A stretch of 64,000 nt of DNA from Sphingobacterium lumbrici (GCF_006476045.1 NZ_SRZY01000002.1:1-64000); one strand, 5' to 3'. Positions 18,101 to 29,278 are shown, counted from the stretch's first letter. The notes: generated from the letters alone by a model not told the origin. Program-made: numbers and translations.

Positions 18101-18864
18101 AGACAAAACCTCGTCCCAAAGCAGCTATTATACGGGAGAAAGGTTCGAATTCGGAACGCGAAATGGCAAATGCCATGTTCTTGGCCGGATTTGATGTGAA
18201 GGATGTACACATGACGGATTTAATTTCAGGTCGTGAGACATTGGAAGACATTCAGTTCATTGGTGCTGTGGGCGGTTTCTCCAACTCGGATGTACTGGGT
18301 TCGGCCAAAGGTTGGGCGGGAGCTTTCCTCTACAACGACAAAGCAAAAACGGCATTAGATAATTTCTTCAAACGCCCGGATACACTTTCGGTAGGAATAT
18401 GTAATGGTTGTCAGCTGTTCATGGAACTGGAATTAATCAATCCTGAGCACGATGTACATGGCAAAATGCACCACAATATATCTCAAAAGCACGAATCAAA
18501 CTTTTCTTCGGTTACTATCCAAGAAAACGATTCGGTCATGTTATCGACTTTAGCGGGTGCTACACTCGGTGTATGGATTTCGCACGGAGAAGGAAAGTTC
18601 AACCTTCCAAAAGAAGAATCACAATACCATATTGTAGCGAAATACGCTTACGATCAGTATCCGCACAACCCGAATGGTTCAGATTACAATACCGCGATGC
18701 TATGCGATGCTACAGGCCGTCACTTAGTAACCATGCCTCACATTGAACGCTCTACTTTTCAGTGGAACTGGGCAAACTATCCGCAAGGCCGACAAGATGA
18801 AGTCACTCCTTGGTTAGAGGCATTCGTCAATGCCAGAAAATGGATTGAAAATCAAAGCAGGTAA
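15190..18864 (+). CDS. purL: Phosphoribosylformylglycinamidine synthase, single-chain type
   Basis: At 1224 residues this is the large, fused FGAM synthase: N-terminal PurS-like part, two PurM-like halves with the ATP/FGAR-binding core (SEHCRHKIFNG, AETHNFPTTVEPFSGAATGSGG in two parts) and a C-terminal glutamine amidotransferase with the GICNGCQ nucleophile (Cys about 1074) and a later His/Glu pair near SHGEGKF. It converts FGAR plus glutamine and ATP to FGAM, the fourth step of purine synthesis. It is monocistronic here, with its own promoter and a strong terminator shared with the convergent efflux operon. Confidence 0.97.
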   Translation: MIQFFENPSNTIYGVQSVNSLSQEDINKLNWLFGNAKKLDDHTLNNHYVGPRAAMITPWSTNAVEITQNMGIKGIVRIEEFQQVDENFNEFDPMISQKYTALTQDMYTIHINPEPILEIDDIDAYNKQEGLALNREEVQYLDNLSTKLGRKLTDSEVFAFSQANSEHCRHKIFNGTFIIDGEEQPTSLFKLIKKTSETNPNDIISAYKDNVAFVKGPRVVQFAPKSADKPDFYEEKEFESVLSVKAETHNFPTTVEPFSGAATGSGGEIRDRLAGGQGALPLAGTAIYMTSYSRLEADRPWEKAMEERDWLYQTPMDILIKASNGASDFGNKFGQPLITGSVLTFEHEEDARKLGYDKVIMQAGGVGYGKLDQAKKHTPQTGDKIVILGGENYRIGMGGAAVSSADTGAFGSGIELNAIQRSNPEMQKRAANAVRGMVESDSNPIVSIHDHGAGGHLNCLSELVEDTGGLIDLDALPVGDPTLSAKEIIGNESQERMGLVIADKDIETLKRVADRERAPMYTVGDVTGDHRFTFKSKTTGEKPMDYALEDFFGSSPKTYMKDTTVVRNYADLEYSTESIPTYLQQVLQLEAVASKDWLTNKVDRCVGGRVAKQQCVGPLQLPLNNVGVMALDFKGKEGIATTVGHSPVAAIVDSAAASRTAIAEALSNLVFAPIKNGLAGVSLSANWMWACNNEGEDARLYKAVKACSDFAIELGINIPTGKDSLSMKQKYPNGEHVIAPGTLIVSAAGNCIDINKVVEPVLNKNAGSIYYINLSKDSFKLGGSSFAQILNKIGKEVPTIQDGAYFKTAFNTIQDLINQNLIEAGHDVGSGGLITTLLEMTFADVNVAANYDLSGLNEADTVKALFNENIAVVLQAKEDTAFEKVLTAANINFTKIGQAIEGTEITLKNNTDRFTFNVVEMRDIWYKTSFLLDQKQSKNGTAAERYNNYKNQPLKYTFPNHFTGIKPVIDETKPRPKAAIIREKGSNSEREMANAMFLAGFDVKDVHMTDLISGRETLEDIQFIGAVGGFSNSDVLGSAKGWAGAFLYNDKAKTALDNFFKRPDTLSVGICNGCQLFMELELINPEHDVHGKMHHNISQKHESNFSSVTIQENDSVMLSTLAGATLGVWISHGEGKFNLPKEESQYHIVAKYAYDQYPHNPNGSDYNTAMLCDATGRHLVTMPHIERSTFQWNWANYPQGRQDEVTPWLEAFVNARKWIENQSR

Positions 18865-18884
18865 GACGTAAAAATATATACATA

Positions 18885-18922
18885 CAAAAAATCCCGGGAC
18901 GATAATCAATCCCGGGATTTTT
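18885..18922. terminator. Bidirectional terminator between purL and the efflux operon
   Basis: AAAATCCCGGG and its exact complement flank an 11-base loop, with A residues before and T residues after the stem, so it can terminate both purL (plus) and the RND permease gene (minus). Confidence 0.85.
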
Positions 18923-18943
18923 GCTTTTATGATTTAATAACGA

Positions 18944-21900
18944 TTAATGCTTCACCGCCATTTCGTCTACGTAGTCCTCATTTTCTTCGTAGTCGGCAAC
19001 GATCATCTCTGCATAATTTAGCTTTTCTTTTCCGCCAAAGCGTCTTCCCAGACTATCAAAAATAGAATATACGACAGGGACAACAACAAGTGTCAGCAAT
19101 AACGAAGACAACAGACCACCGATAATAACAATAGCCAAACCTCTGTTCGTATCAGCAATACCACCTGTAGCCATTGCAATAGGAATCATACCAAACACCA
19201 TCGCAATAGTTGTCATCAAGATCGGACGAAGACGCGCATGGTTTGCAGCCACCAAAGCATCGTGTGTGTTATCACCGGCATCTTTTCGATGGTTAGCAAA
19301 GTCTACCAGTAAAATCGCATTCTTCGCCACCAAACCAATCAACATGATGATACCCAATATGGTAAAGATATTCAACGACTGATTCGTCAATGCCAACAAT
19401 AATAAAGCACCAATAAACGACAACGGTATGGAGAACAATACGACAAAGGGAGTTACAAAGTTGTCATATAGGGAGACCATAACTAAGTAAACCAAAATAA
19501 TAGATGCCAGCAGGGCAATACCTAACGTACCAAATCCTTCAGACTGATTTTCCATATTACCGCCCCACAGGTATGCAACACCGGGCTTACGTTCTAATTC
19601 CTGGAACTTCGCTTCCCATTCCTGCGCTACGGTACCCGCAGGACGACCAATCACTTGACCCTTTACGGATACCGCAGGCGATTTGTCACGACGCTCCAAC
19701 AAAGTAGGACCTGACCCATAACCTACCTCCGCAAATTGCTCCAGGGAAATAGCGGTACCTTGACTATTAATAAATTTAAGGGTTCTCACATCATCTATCC
19801 CTGTACGACCTTTGTCGTCAAATTGGATATTGATATCGTATTCGTTATCTCCGGCTCGGAATTTATTATCGGTATTCCCCGAAAAAGCAGTCTGCATTGT
19901 CATACCTACGGTCGCTACATTCAGGCCCAGGGAAGTCATCTTCTCGCGGTCTACTTTGACATTAATTTCCGGATTACCATCTTCCGAAGACAATTTCACC
20001 TGCGAAGAACCTGGTACTTCCCTTAACAGATCAGCTGCTTTGTTTGCAAATTCCAATGCATCCTCCGACGAAGATCCAATAATGGTCAGCATGATCGGAG
20101 CCTGTTCTGCTCCCATCAAACCCATATTTACGGTCTTAACCTTAGCGCCGATCAGTTCATGCTCTAATTCACGCTTCAATTTTGCAGAATACACTTTCGA
20201 ATTTTCTATTCCAATGTATTCATCCTTCATAACGACATGAATTTCGGATTTATACCGGGAACCTGATACGGCTGAGAAACCGCCGTCACTGGATTGCCCC
20301 ACCGAGGTAATCAACCGTTTAATCTCCGGCTTAGCCGAAATAAAACGCTCTGCCCGCTGTGTAAGTAAATTTGTCGTTTCTAAAGATGCGTCTTTTTCCA
20401 ATTCCAATTGTACAAGGAATTCTCCTTTGTCATTCGCCGGGAAGAAGTCAGATCCAATATACCCCATTCCAACTAACATAATCGAGCCAAAGAATAAAAC
20501 GATCGCTAAGAAAAGTGTCAATAATTTATTCACTCGTGTGCGGAGCGACCATTTTAAAATATTGGATACCCAATTGGTAAATTTCGTTAGTCCTCTTTCA
20601 AAGCTTACAATTATTCCTCCGAATAAAGACTTTGGATTGATATGCTCTAACCTTCCAAACCGAGAATACAACCAGGGAACAACCGTAAAAGAAACCAATA
20701 ATGACAACATCGTTGAAATAATAACAGTCACACAAAATTGAGTCAAGATATTAGCCACTAAACCTGTTGACATTGCAATAGGCAGGAATACAACGACAAT
20801 CACCAAAGTAATAGCCGTGACTGTAAAACCGATCTCCTTAGCACCATCAAAAGCTGCACGTACCCTGTTTTTACCCATTTCCATGTGTCTGTGTATATTC
20901 TCGATCACCACAATAGCATCATCCACCAGGATACCTACTACCAGGGAAAGTCCAAGCAAAGACATCAAGTTAAGGGTATATCCCATCATAAATAACCCAA
21001 TAAATGTCGAGATCAACGACAACGGTATCGCTACCATCGTAAACGCAGCATTGCGTAAGCTATGAAGGAAAAAAAGCATAATAAAACCGACCAATACAAT
21101 GGCCAATATCAAATCTTTCATCACGTGATTAGCTGCATTCAAGGTATATTCGCTTGAATCATTCGCCACCAATACTTTAATATTATTATCCTTATAATCG
21201 GTTTCTACTTCGGAGATTGTATTTTTAACCAATTCAGAAACCGCTACGGCATTGGCATCCGATTGCTTAAATACCTGCAATAATATCGTATTTTGACGAT
21301 CCAGACGTGCAATTTTATTCACTTCAGCAATACCATCTTGTATATCTGCTACATCACGTAAAAACACAGTAGCCCCCGTAGATGTATTCAACGGCAAATT
21401 TCGTAATTCTTCAACAGATCCCACTTTACCGGCCAGACGGATAGTCGTACGCTTTTCGCGAGAAGAGACACTTCCTGTCGGAAAATCTAAGTTGGAGGAT
21501 GCGATTACTTGCTGGATCTGGGTAATGGATAATCCGTAGCCTTCTAATCTCTCCGGATCTACTTTTACCTGGATCTCACGCTCTTCACCCCCTACCATAT
21601 CTACCTTAGCGACACCGTTAACACGAGCGAAAACGGGTTGTATTTTTTTATCCAATAGATCGTAAAGTTCCTTCTCTGTCAAGTTAGACGTTACCGCAAG
21701 ACTCATAATTGCAACATCGTCTAACGAAAACTTATTTAATGTTGGAGGATCCACATCATCTGGTAAATCGTTTAAAATAGAATTGATTTTACGTTGTGCA
21801 TCCGTCAACAGGAAATTCACATCTGCTCCATCATTAAGGGTAACCATCACGATAGACACATTCTCCAAAGAGGTGGATTCTATTTTCTTAACCATTTCCA

Positions 21901-22120
21901 ACGACGAAACGGCATCCTCTATTTTTTTTGTAACGGTATTCTCTATTTCCGTAGGTGAAGCGCCTGGATATACCGTTTGGATGGTAATCACATTGATATC
22001 AAACTTTGGAATCAACTCATATCCCAACTGTGTATAGGAGAATAAACCGCCAAGTGTCAAAATGATAAACATCACAATGATCAAACTTGGTCGTTTTATT
22101 GATATTTCTGAAATTTTCAT
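18944..22120 (-). CDS. RND efflux transporter permease (AcrB/MexB-like)
   Basis: The 1058-residue protein has the two-fold RND architecture: a membrane helix at the N-terminus (IIVMFIILTLGGLFSY), a large periplasmic loop, helices 2-6 around residues 335-480, a second helix at about 535, a second periplasmic loop and helices 8-12 (about 860-1025). Charged residues of the proton relay lie in helix 4 (GILVDDAIVVIEN, about 395-408). It exports hydrophobic drugs or bile-like compounds in exchange for protons, working with the adaptor and TolC-type channel encoded upstream. Length is normal. It is the last gene of the operon. Confidence 0.95.
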   Translation of the reverse strand: MKISEISIKRPSLIIVMFIILTLGGLFSYTQLGYELIPKFDINVITIQTVYPGASPTEIENTVTKKIEDAVSSLEMVKKIESTSLENVSIVMVTLNDGADVNFLLTDAQRKINSILNDLPDDVDPPTLNKFSLDDVAIMSLAVTSNLTEKELYDLLDKKIQPVFARVNGVAKVDMVGGEEREIQVKVDPERLEGYGLSITQIQQVIASSNLDFPTGSVSSREKRTTIRLAGKVGSVEELRNLPLNTSTGATVFLRDVADIQDGIAEVNKIARLDRQNTILLQVFKQSDANAVAVSELVKNTISEVETDYKDNNIKVLVANDSSEYTLNAANHVMKDLILAIVLVGFIMLFFLHSLRNAAFTMVAIPLSLISTFIGLFMMGYTLNLMSLLGLSLVVGILVDDAIVVIENIHRHMEMGKNRVRAAFDGAKEIGFTVTAITLVIVVVFLPIAMSTGLVANILTQFCVTVIISTMLSLLVSFTVVPWLYSRFGRLEHINPKSLFGGIIVSFERGLTKFTNWVSNILKWSLRTRVNKLLTLFLAIVLFFGSIMLVGMGYIGSDFFPANDKGEFLVQLELEKDASLETTNLLTQRAERFISAKPEIKRLITSVGQSSDGGFSAVSGSRYKSEIHVVMKDEYIGIENSKVYSAKLKRELEHELIGAKVKTVNMGLMGAEQAPIMLTIIGSSSEDALEFANKAADLLREVPGSSQVKLSSEDGNPEINVKVDREKMTSLGLNVATVGMTMQTAFSGNTDNKFRAGDNEYDINIQFDDKGRTGIDDVRTLKFINSQGTAISLEQFAEVGYGSGPTLLERRDKSPAVSVKGQVIGRPAGTVAQEWEAKFQELERKPGVAYLWGGNMENQSEGFGTLGIALLASIILVYLVMVSLYDNFVTPFVVLFSIPLSFIGALLLLALTNQSLNIFTILGIIMLIGLVAKNAILLVDFANHRKDAGDNTHDALVAANHARLRPILMTTIAMVFGMIPIAMATGGIADTNRGLAIVIIGGLLSSLLLTLVVVPVVYSIFDSLGRRFGGKEKLNYAEMIVADYEENEDYVDEMAVKH

Positions 22121-22269
22121 CTGTATATTTATTTATTCATTTGTATCTGTTTCCAAAGGCATTCATGCTGCCTTCGGCCGTATAAGTATAAGAATTCAAT
22201 GGAATAGATGAACTCGTTACTCTTCGGTTGTTTTCTAAAAGCGATGAAGCATGTATTCAGCTTTATCGT

Positions 22270-23328
22270 TTACTTAATAACGGTAATAAGAGTTTGATCA
22301 AACAAATTAATTTGTCCGGATACGATCACCTGATCGCCTTCATTAACTCCGCTTATTACCTCAATAAAATCACCAAAATTACGACCTGAAACCACTTGCG
22401 TAGCTATTGCTTTATCTCCTGCGGCCACAAATACCTTATTATCACTCACACTACCCACAAATGCTGTCCTTGGTATAACTAACACATGAGCGGTGTCTTC
22501 GTTTCCAAATCGGGCTGTTCCATACATTCCGGCACGTAAATCATTATTGGTATTGTTCGCAATTTCTATTTCGACAGGAAAGTTTAAATTGCCATCGGAT
22601 TTGGGCGCAATGAATGTAATCTTACCGGTAAACTGTTTATCTGCGTACACACTGGCTGTTACACTCACCGTTTGCCCTACTTTCAACGTAGCTACATTCT
22701 TTTCATCTACGTTTACACGCAATTTCAACGTGCTTACATTAACGATATCAAATGCAGGTGCACCTATGTTTAGATAAGTCCCCGGTTCAATTTTCCGGGA
22801 ATTGACAATACCTGAAACAGACGTTTTAATAGTGACATCTCCCGCTGTTAATTTTGCAGATTGAAGATTATTCCGCGCATTTTCGAATTGTAGTTTCACC
22901 TGATCCAATTGTTGTTTGGTGACCCCTCCCGTTGCATAAGCGCTTTCAAAGCGTTGCACATCAGCTTGGGCATTGTTAAATACTGCCTCGGCATTGGCCA
23001 CCGTAACGTTCAGTTTATCGCCTTCTACAACAGCTAATGTCTGACCCGCACTGACGCGTGAACCTTCATCCACCAATACACGCACTACCCGACCTGCTGC
23101 TTCTGCGGATACAGTCACTTCCTGCTTAGGCATAAAAGTTCCGTTTGCTAAATAAGCTAAATCTACCGACTGCTTACGTGCCGTATCAATACGTACCGCA
23201 ACAGTCGCATTTGTAACAGCTGCCTCTGCTGTCTCTTGCTCATTCTTAGCCTTGTTTTTATTCAATATGTAAAAAATTCCTGCTAACACGGCAGCGATAA
23301 TAATTACAGTAATAATTGCACGTTTCAT
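22270..23328 (-). CDS. RND efflux periplasmic adaptor (membrane fusion protein)
   Basis: The 352-residue protein has an N-terminal signal/anchor helix (about 4-21), two lipoyl-like half motifs (PKQEVTVSAEAAGRVVRV near 68 and GIVNSRKIEPGTYL near 175) around an alpha-hairpin (about 105-155), and beta-barrel and membrane-proximal domains up to the C-terminal GLNEGDQVIVSGQINL-like strand. It bridges the inner-membrane RND pump and the TolC-type channel. No lipobox Cys is present, so it is anchored by the uncleaved helix. It stands between tolC-like and permease genes. Confidence 0.93.
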   Translation of the reverse strand: MKRAIITVIIIAAVLAGIFYILNKNKAKNEQETAEAAVTNATVAVRIDTARKQSVDLAYLANGTFMPKQEVTVSAEAAGRVVRVLVDEGSRVSAGQTLAVVEGDKLNVTVANAEAVFNNAQADVQRFESAYATGGVTKQQLDQVKLQFENARNNLQSAKLTAGDVTIKTSVSGIVNSRKIEPGTYLNIGAPAFDIVNVSTLKLRVNVDEKNVATLKVGQTVSVTASVYADKQFTGKITFIAPKSDGNLNFPVEIEIANNTNNDLRAGMYGTARFGNEDTAHVLVIPRTAFVGSVSDNKVFVAAGDKAIATQVVSGRNFGDFIEVISGVNEGDQVIVSGQINLFDQTLITVIK

Positions 23329-23422
23329 ATCTATATTATTTGACTTTTAATTGTCATATAGAATATTCATGTGTGTTTATATGTTCATCAACATGAATAT
23401 TTTATATATTGTATTCAGTTAA

Positions 23423-24760
23423 TTATTCGTTTACTAATGATTTTAAATTTCCGTTTGATTTAATTAGCTGGACTTCTGCTACTTTATAGTTTAACAGCGA
23501 AGTATTCAGGTTGTTCTGCGCTTCTGCATAAGCTGTCTCTGCATCCAATAGTTCCGTTAATGTCGCTAATCCATTTCTATAATTATTTTCGGTATTGTCT
23601 AATACTTCCTTTGCCAAATTAACATTTAATCTGTTGGAATTGATGGTCAGCAAGCTATTTTTAATCTGTGACTTCGCATTTTCATGCGCTAGATTTAATG
23701 CTAATTTCGTATTCTCTATATCAACTTGCAGCTGTCTGATTTGGATGTCAGCCTGATTTACACGAGATTTAGTAGCTCCTCCATTGAAGATAGGAATAGA
23801 AAGATTGAGTCCAACAGCAGAAAACGTAGATTTATTAGCATTCCTATTAAACAAAGGGAGGCTTTCACCAAAACCTGTATAGCCAAGATTCCCCGTAAAA
23901 GAAAGTGATGGATAATAATTGGCAACAATTGATTTCTTGTTCAATTCCAACAATTCAGATTGTTTGCCCAGTAACAAGACCTCAGATCTATTGGATAAAT
24001 TCGCCTCATGCTGTAATACCTCTATATTTACATCAAAAGTTTCCTTCGGTAGCTCGATATCCTGTGATATATTCATACCTATAGCAAACTTAAGTGCATT
24101 TTCCCTCAGCTGATTGGCATTAATAACCTGTTGCTTTTGAGCCTCCAAATTATTTATATTAACCGATATCCGATCCAGATCTATTTTTTTTGCTAACCCA
24201 GCTTCTACTAACCCCTTAATAACGTTGTGGGTTTTCGTCGTGTTATCTAGATTATTTTGAATAGTTTGCAATTGCAGAGTCGATTGAAAAACTTCATAAT
24301 ATGCGTTGGCCACTTTCTCTATCAACTGCTCTTCTGTGAGTTGGCTATTGATAATGTAAAACTCACGGGTAGTTCTGGCAGCCTTTAACCCGGTAAACAA
24401 CGCCTGATTGAATATCTGCTGGTTTACGGCCAAAGTACTGGTAGCTTGCCACGGTTGTCCAAATTTTATAAACATCAATGTTGACTCTCCTCCTTCCGGA
24501 GTCATCGTAAGTGCATTCTCCTGAATCATGGGATTATAAGTCAGTGACCCCGACCCGGTAATCTGCGGCAAGGCACCTGCCCGCACTTCATCAATTTGAT
24601 ATTGTGCATTTTCCAATTCCAGCTTAGACTTTTTTGCTTCAGCCTTATTCTCCAGTGCAAATTTGACGGCATCTTGAAGTGTCAAAACTTCCTGCGCATA
24701 CAAATAATTACCAGCAAAAATACCGGATAACAATACAGTGATTAATTTTATTCTTTTCAT
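23423..24760 (-). CDS. TolC-family outer-membrane efflux channel
   Basis: The 445-residue protein begins with a signal peptide (KLITVLLSGIFAGNYLYAQ) and contains two OEP repeats of alternating long helices and short strands, for example LTLQDAVKFALENKAEAKKS at about 26 and GLATLTELLDAETAYAEAQ near the end, the usual pattern for TolC-like trimeric channels. It provides the outer-membrane exit duct for the pump. It begins 5 bases after the tetR stop codon, so expression depends on the regulator's transcript. Confidence 0.94.
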   Translation of the reverse strand: MKRIKLITVLLSGIFAGNYLYAQEVLTLQDAVKFALENKAEAKKSKLELENAQYQIDEVRAGALPQITGSGSLTYNPMIQENALTMTPEGGESTLMFIKFGQPWQATSTLAVNQQIFNQALFTGLKAARTTREFYIINSQLTEEQLIEKVANAYYEVFQSTLQLQTIQNNLDNTTKTHNVIKGLVEAGLAKKIDLDRISVNINNLEAQKQQVINANQLRENALKFAIGMNISQDIELPKETFDVNIEVLQHEANLSNRSEVLLLGKQSELLELNKKSIVANYYPSLSFTGNLGYTGFGESLPLFNRNANKSTFSAVGLNLSIPIFNGGATKSRVNQADIQIRQLQVDIENTKLALNLAHENAKSQIKNSLLTINSNRLNVNLAKEVLDNTENNYRNGLATLTELLDAETAYAEAQNNLNTSLLNYKVAEVQLIKSNGNLKSLVNE

Positions 24761-24765
24761 TCTAT

Positions 24766-25368
24766 CTATGTACTAACTATTTTCCCTTCAAAAATAAACT
24801 CCGCAGCCCTTTTTTGGCTTTCTAAAATTTTATCCACTTTATTGACGTTGGGAAGCCCCGTTACAATATCAGCGATATTATGCATAATTCCCAGTCCCCG
24901 AACAATCTCCACAAAACATAAACTGGCACAATCAACATCTTCAATTTTCACTTCTCCGGCAGTGATTGCTTTTGTTAACAATTGCTTGATATTGAAAATG
25001 TCTCTTTGATGAAATTCAATCAAGACATTCGTAAATTCCAACCCCTTGATCCATTCTAAATTTTCACAGAGATGCAGTACATAATACTTTCGAACATAAC
25101 TTGAACGCAATTCCAATAAAGCAAACAACGTCTCCATCAAATTATGATGATATTCATCTATGATAGCGACTTCACGTTGATTGGCTTCCTGCGCTATAGC
25201 ACATAAAACATCTCTGATTAAAGCGTTTTTATCCGGATAGTAATAATATAAATTTGCCTTTGTAATCCGCAAATCCTCCGCGATTTCGTTCATTGTGGTC
25301 TTATTAAAACCATAATGTGAAAAGCGCTTTATCGCAACCTCTATAATCTCCTCTTTACGATTATCCAT
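24766..25368 (-). CDS. TetR/AcrR-family repressor of the efflux operon
   Basis: The 200-residue protein has the TetR N-terminal HTH: IIEVAIKRFSHYGFNKTTMNE followed by ITKANLYYYYPDKNALIRDV (about 8-52), and an all-helical ligand-binding C-terminal part typical of drug-sensing members. It is the first gene of the operon and lies 5 bases ahead of tolC, so autoregulation of the whole unit is expected. A perfect 7-base inverted repeat 20 bases upstream is a good candidate operator. Confidence 0.92.
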   Translation of the reverse strand: MDNRKEEIIEVAIKRFSHYGFNKTTMNEIAEDLRITKANLYYYYPDKNALIRDVLCAIAQEANQREVAIIDEYHHNLMETLFALLELRSSYVRKYYVLHLCENLEWIKGLEFTNVLIEFHQRDIFNIKQLLTKAITAGEVKIEDVDCASLCFVEIVRGLGIMHNIADIVTGLPNVNKVDKILESQKRAAEFIFEGKIVST

Positions 25369-25388
25369 TTATCAATCTCTCCTTTTTT

Positions 25389-25410
25389 ATTTCTGACTTT
25401 TAACAGAAAT
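25389..25410. promoter_or_regulatory. Inverted repeat before tetR, candidate operator
   Basis: ATTTCTG (25389-25395) and CAGAAAT (25404-25410) form perfect 7-base arms with an 8-base spacer, 20 bases upstream of the TetR start codon. Size and position fit a TetR-family dimer site. The 150 bases to its right (up to 25559) hold nothing else that I can support. Confidence 0.5.
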
Positions 25411-25559
25411 TGTTCAAAAATATAAAATGAATAATATATTTCAAGAAAGATTACTTAAAAAAACATTGCAATGACAATATAGCGGCTAGAATTTCATGTG
25501 CATATAACGAACAATCACATGCGAATGCTTCATCGGGACAAAGCTTATTTCAAAATAGT

Positions 25560-26216
25560 TTACTCAAAAAGTTTCTGAAATTTTCGTCTATCTAATTTAT
25601 AAAGCCGGGCAGCCCGATAGGAGACTCCGGTTTGAAATTCATCCAGTTCTTTTAAATAGCCTAGATTATTCATTTTCTTACGAAAATTACGCTTATCTAA
25701 CGCTTCTCCCAGGAGTGCTTCATAAACTTGTTGAAGTTGTGTTAATGTAAATTTTTCGGGCAACAATTCAAAAGGAGCTAAAGAATAAGACAAACGTTTC
25801 TTTAACTTTTCTACACTTAATTGAATAATTTCCCGATGGTCGAAGGCTAAATCGGGCAGATTATTAATGGGATACCATTTAGCTTGCTTCATATAAGATG
25901 TAACAGGTTTCACCTTATTTTTAACATTCTCGTAGCGTACTAAGGCCACATAGGCAACTGTAAGAATTCTTCCCTCAGGATGTCTTTTTACACCGGCAAA
26001 TGCCGCCAATTGCTCCAGATAAATGTCTTTAAGTCCGGTATTCTCATAGGAAATACGTTTTACAGCATCTTCCATCTCCTCGTCTTTCTCAATAAAAAAA
26101 CCAGGTAATGCCCACCACCCTTTATATGGGTATTCATTCCTTTCCGTCAATAATATTTTTAATTGAGCTTCATGAAAGGTGTATATTACGCAGTCAACTG
26201 TAAAATGTGATAACAA
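25560..26216 (-). CDS. Nudix-related transcriptional regulator (NrtR/AraR-like) with degenerate Nudix box
   Basis: Residues 1-140 form a Nudix fold (HFTVDCVIYTFHEAQLKILL, then WWALPGFFIEKDEEMEDA), and residues about 150-218 form a winged helix (FTLTQLQQVYEALLG ... FRKKMNNLGYL). The Nudix box is degraded: the glycine after PG is Phe, and the R-E-U-x-E-E core reads R-I-S-Y-E-N, so two catalytic acids are missing. That is expected for the NrtR-type regulators, in which the Nudix fold senses a nucleotide-sugar or sugar ligand instead of hydrolysing. It is divergent from pfkA, suggesting control of the glycolytic operon. Two palindromes lie in the shared intergenic region. Confidence 0.82.
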   Translation of the reverse strand: MLSHFTVDCVIYTFHEAQLKILLTERNEYPYKGWWALPGFFIEKDEEMEDAVKRISYENTGLKDIYLEQLAAFAGVKRHPEGRILTVAYVALVRYENVKNKVKPVTSYMKQAKWYPINNLPDLAFDHREIIQLSVEKLKKRLSYSLAPFELLPEKFTLTQLQQVYEALLGEALDKRNFRKKMNNLGYLKELDEFQTGVSYRAARLYKLDRRKFQKLFE

Positions 26217-26234
26217 AACCTTAAAAATTAAGTA

Positions 26235-26277
26235 TTAACAAATTGTTAAGTAACTAGAACTGCAAGCAATATTGCTT
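26235..26277. promoter_or_regulatory. Two palindromes between the Nudix regulator and pfkA
   Basis: TTAACAA-A-TTGTTAA (26235-26249) and AAGCAATATTGCTT (26264-26277, perfect 14-base palindrome) lie in the 151-base divergent region. A third weaker pair, TAGTGT/ACACTA, is at 26320-26340, next to TATATTCG (26339-26346), a possible pfkA -7 element. These are candidate operators for the Nudix regulator. Confidence 0.42.
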
Positions 26278-26367
26278 AAAAAATGTATAATAAACAAAAA
26301 AAATCATAGAAAAATTTAATAGTGTAAGAAATACACACTATATTCGTATGAGCTAAACTAAATTATA

Positions 26368-27351
26368 GTGAGAGAAATTAACAGAATAGGTGTTTTTACA
26401 TCTGGAGGGGATGCGCCTGGAATGAATGCAGCCATCAGATCAGTTGTAAGAACTGCCTTATATGAAAATAAAAAAGTAACAGGCATTTATCACGGATACC
26501 AAGGGATGATAGATGGAGAGTTTACTAATATGACGAGTCGGTCTGTCAGCTCTATTATAAATAAGGGAGGAACCATATTAAAGTCAGCACGTTGTTTGGA
26601 GTTCAAAACCAAAGAAGGAAGAGCAACAGCGTACGAAAACATAAAAAGAGAAGGCATAGATGCCTTAGTAGCAATCGGAGGAGATGGAACCTTTACCGGA
26701 GCACAGATATTATCACAGGAATACGATATTCCTGTAATGTGTATACCCGGCACAATAGATAACGATCTTTACGGCTCGGATTATACGTTAGGATATGACA
26801 CGGCTAATAATACCGTTATTGAGGCGATAGATAAAATCAGAGATACTGCAGCTTCGCACAATAGGGTATTTTTTGTAGAAGTAATGGGTCGTGATTCGGG
26901 ATGTATTGCGTTGCAGGCCGGAGTAGGCGGAGGTGCTGAGGCGATACTTTTACCCGAAAAAGAAACCGCCATTGCGGAGTTAATCTATTTATTAGAACAC
27001 GCAGAAGAACGTAACAAAAGTTCCATGATCGTCATTATAGCAGAGGGTGATAAAAATGGTGGCGTGTACAATGTAGCAAAGCATGTCCAAGAAAAATTTG
27101 ATCATTTTGACATAAAAGTTAGTATATTAGGACATCTTCAACGTGGTGGAGCGCCAAGTAGTTTCGACCGTGTGTTAGCTACACGAATGGGCTACACTGC
27201 TGTTAGGGAGTTATTAAAAGGCAATTCAGGCGCTACTGTTGGTATTAGAGGGATAGATATGATTACCACTCCGCTGGAAGAAGCCTTAAATAATAGGGAA
27301 TTCAAATTGAATGAAGAATTGTTAGAAATTGCGAAAGTAATGTCTATTTAA
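26368..27351 (+). CDS. pfkA: ATP-dependent 6-phosphofructokinase
   Basis: The 327-residue protein has group A PFK motifs: GVFTSGGDAPGMNAAIR at the N-terminus (ATP loop), GGDGTFTGA (the Gly after GGD that marks ATP rather than pyrophosphate use), PGTIDNDL with the catalytic Asp, MGRDSGCIAL and the fructose-phosphate residues in LGHLQRGG. It phosphorylates fructose 6-phosphate, the committed step of glycolysis. The start is GTG; an in-frame stop nine bases upstream excludes a longer form. It heads an operon with a sugar kinase (10-base gap) and gapA. Confidence 0.96.
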   Translation: MREINRIGVFTSGGDAPGMNAAIRSVVRTALYENKKVTGIYHGYQGMIDGEFTNMTSRSVSSIINKGGTILKSARCLEFKTKEGRATAYENIKREGIDALVAIGGDGTFTGAQILSQEYDIPVMCIPGTIDNDLYGSDYTLGYDTANNTVIEAIDKIRDTAASHNRVFFVEVMGRDSGCIALQAGVGGGAEAILLPEKETAIAELIYLLEHAEERNKSSMIVIIAEGDKNGGVYNVAKHVQEKFDHFDIKVSILGHLQRGGAPSSFDRVLATRMGYTAVRELLKGNSGATVGIRGIDMITTPLEEALNNREFKLNEELLEIAKVMSI

Positions 27352-27361
27352 GGTAAACAGT

Positions 27362-29211
<1,850 letters not shown>

Positions 29212-29231
29212 TTCTATTTCTCTTGTCTTAT

Positions 29232-29264
29232 AAAAAATGGAGCTAACAGTGTTAGCTCCATTTT
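29232..29264. terminator. Bidirectional terminator after gapA
   Basis: ATGGAGCTAAC and GTTAGCTCCAT form an 11-pair stem around AGT, flanked by A residues on the left and T residues on the right. It ends the pfkA operon and can also end the minus-strand secreted-protein gene. Confidence 0.88.
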
Positions 29265-29278
29265 CTTTTATAACAGGA

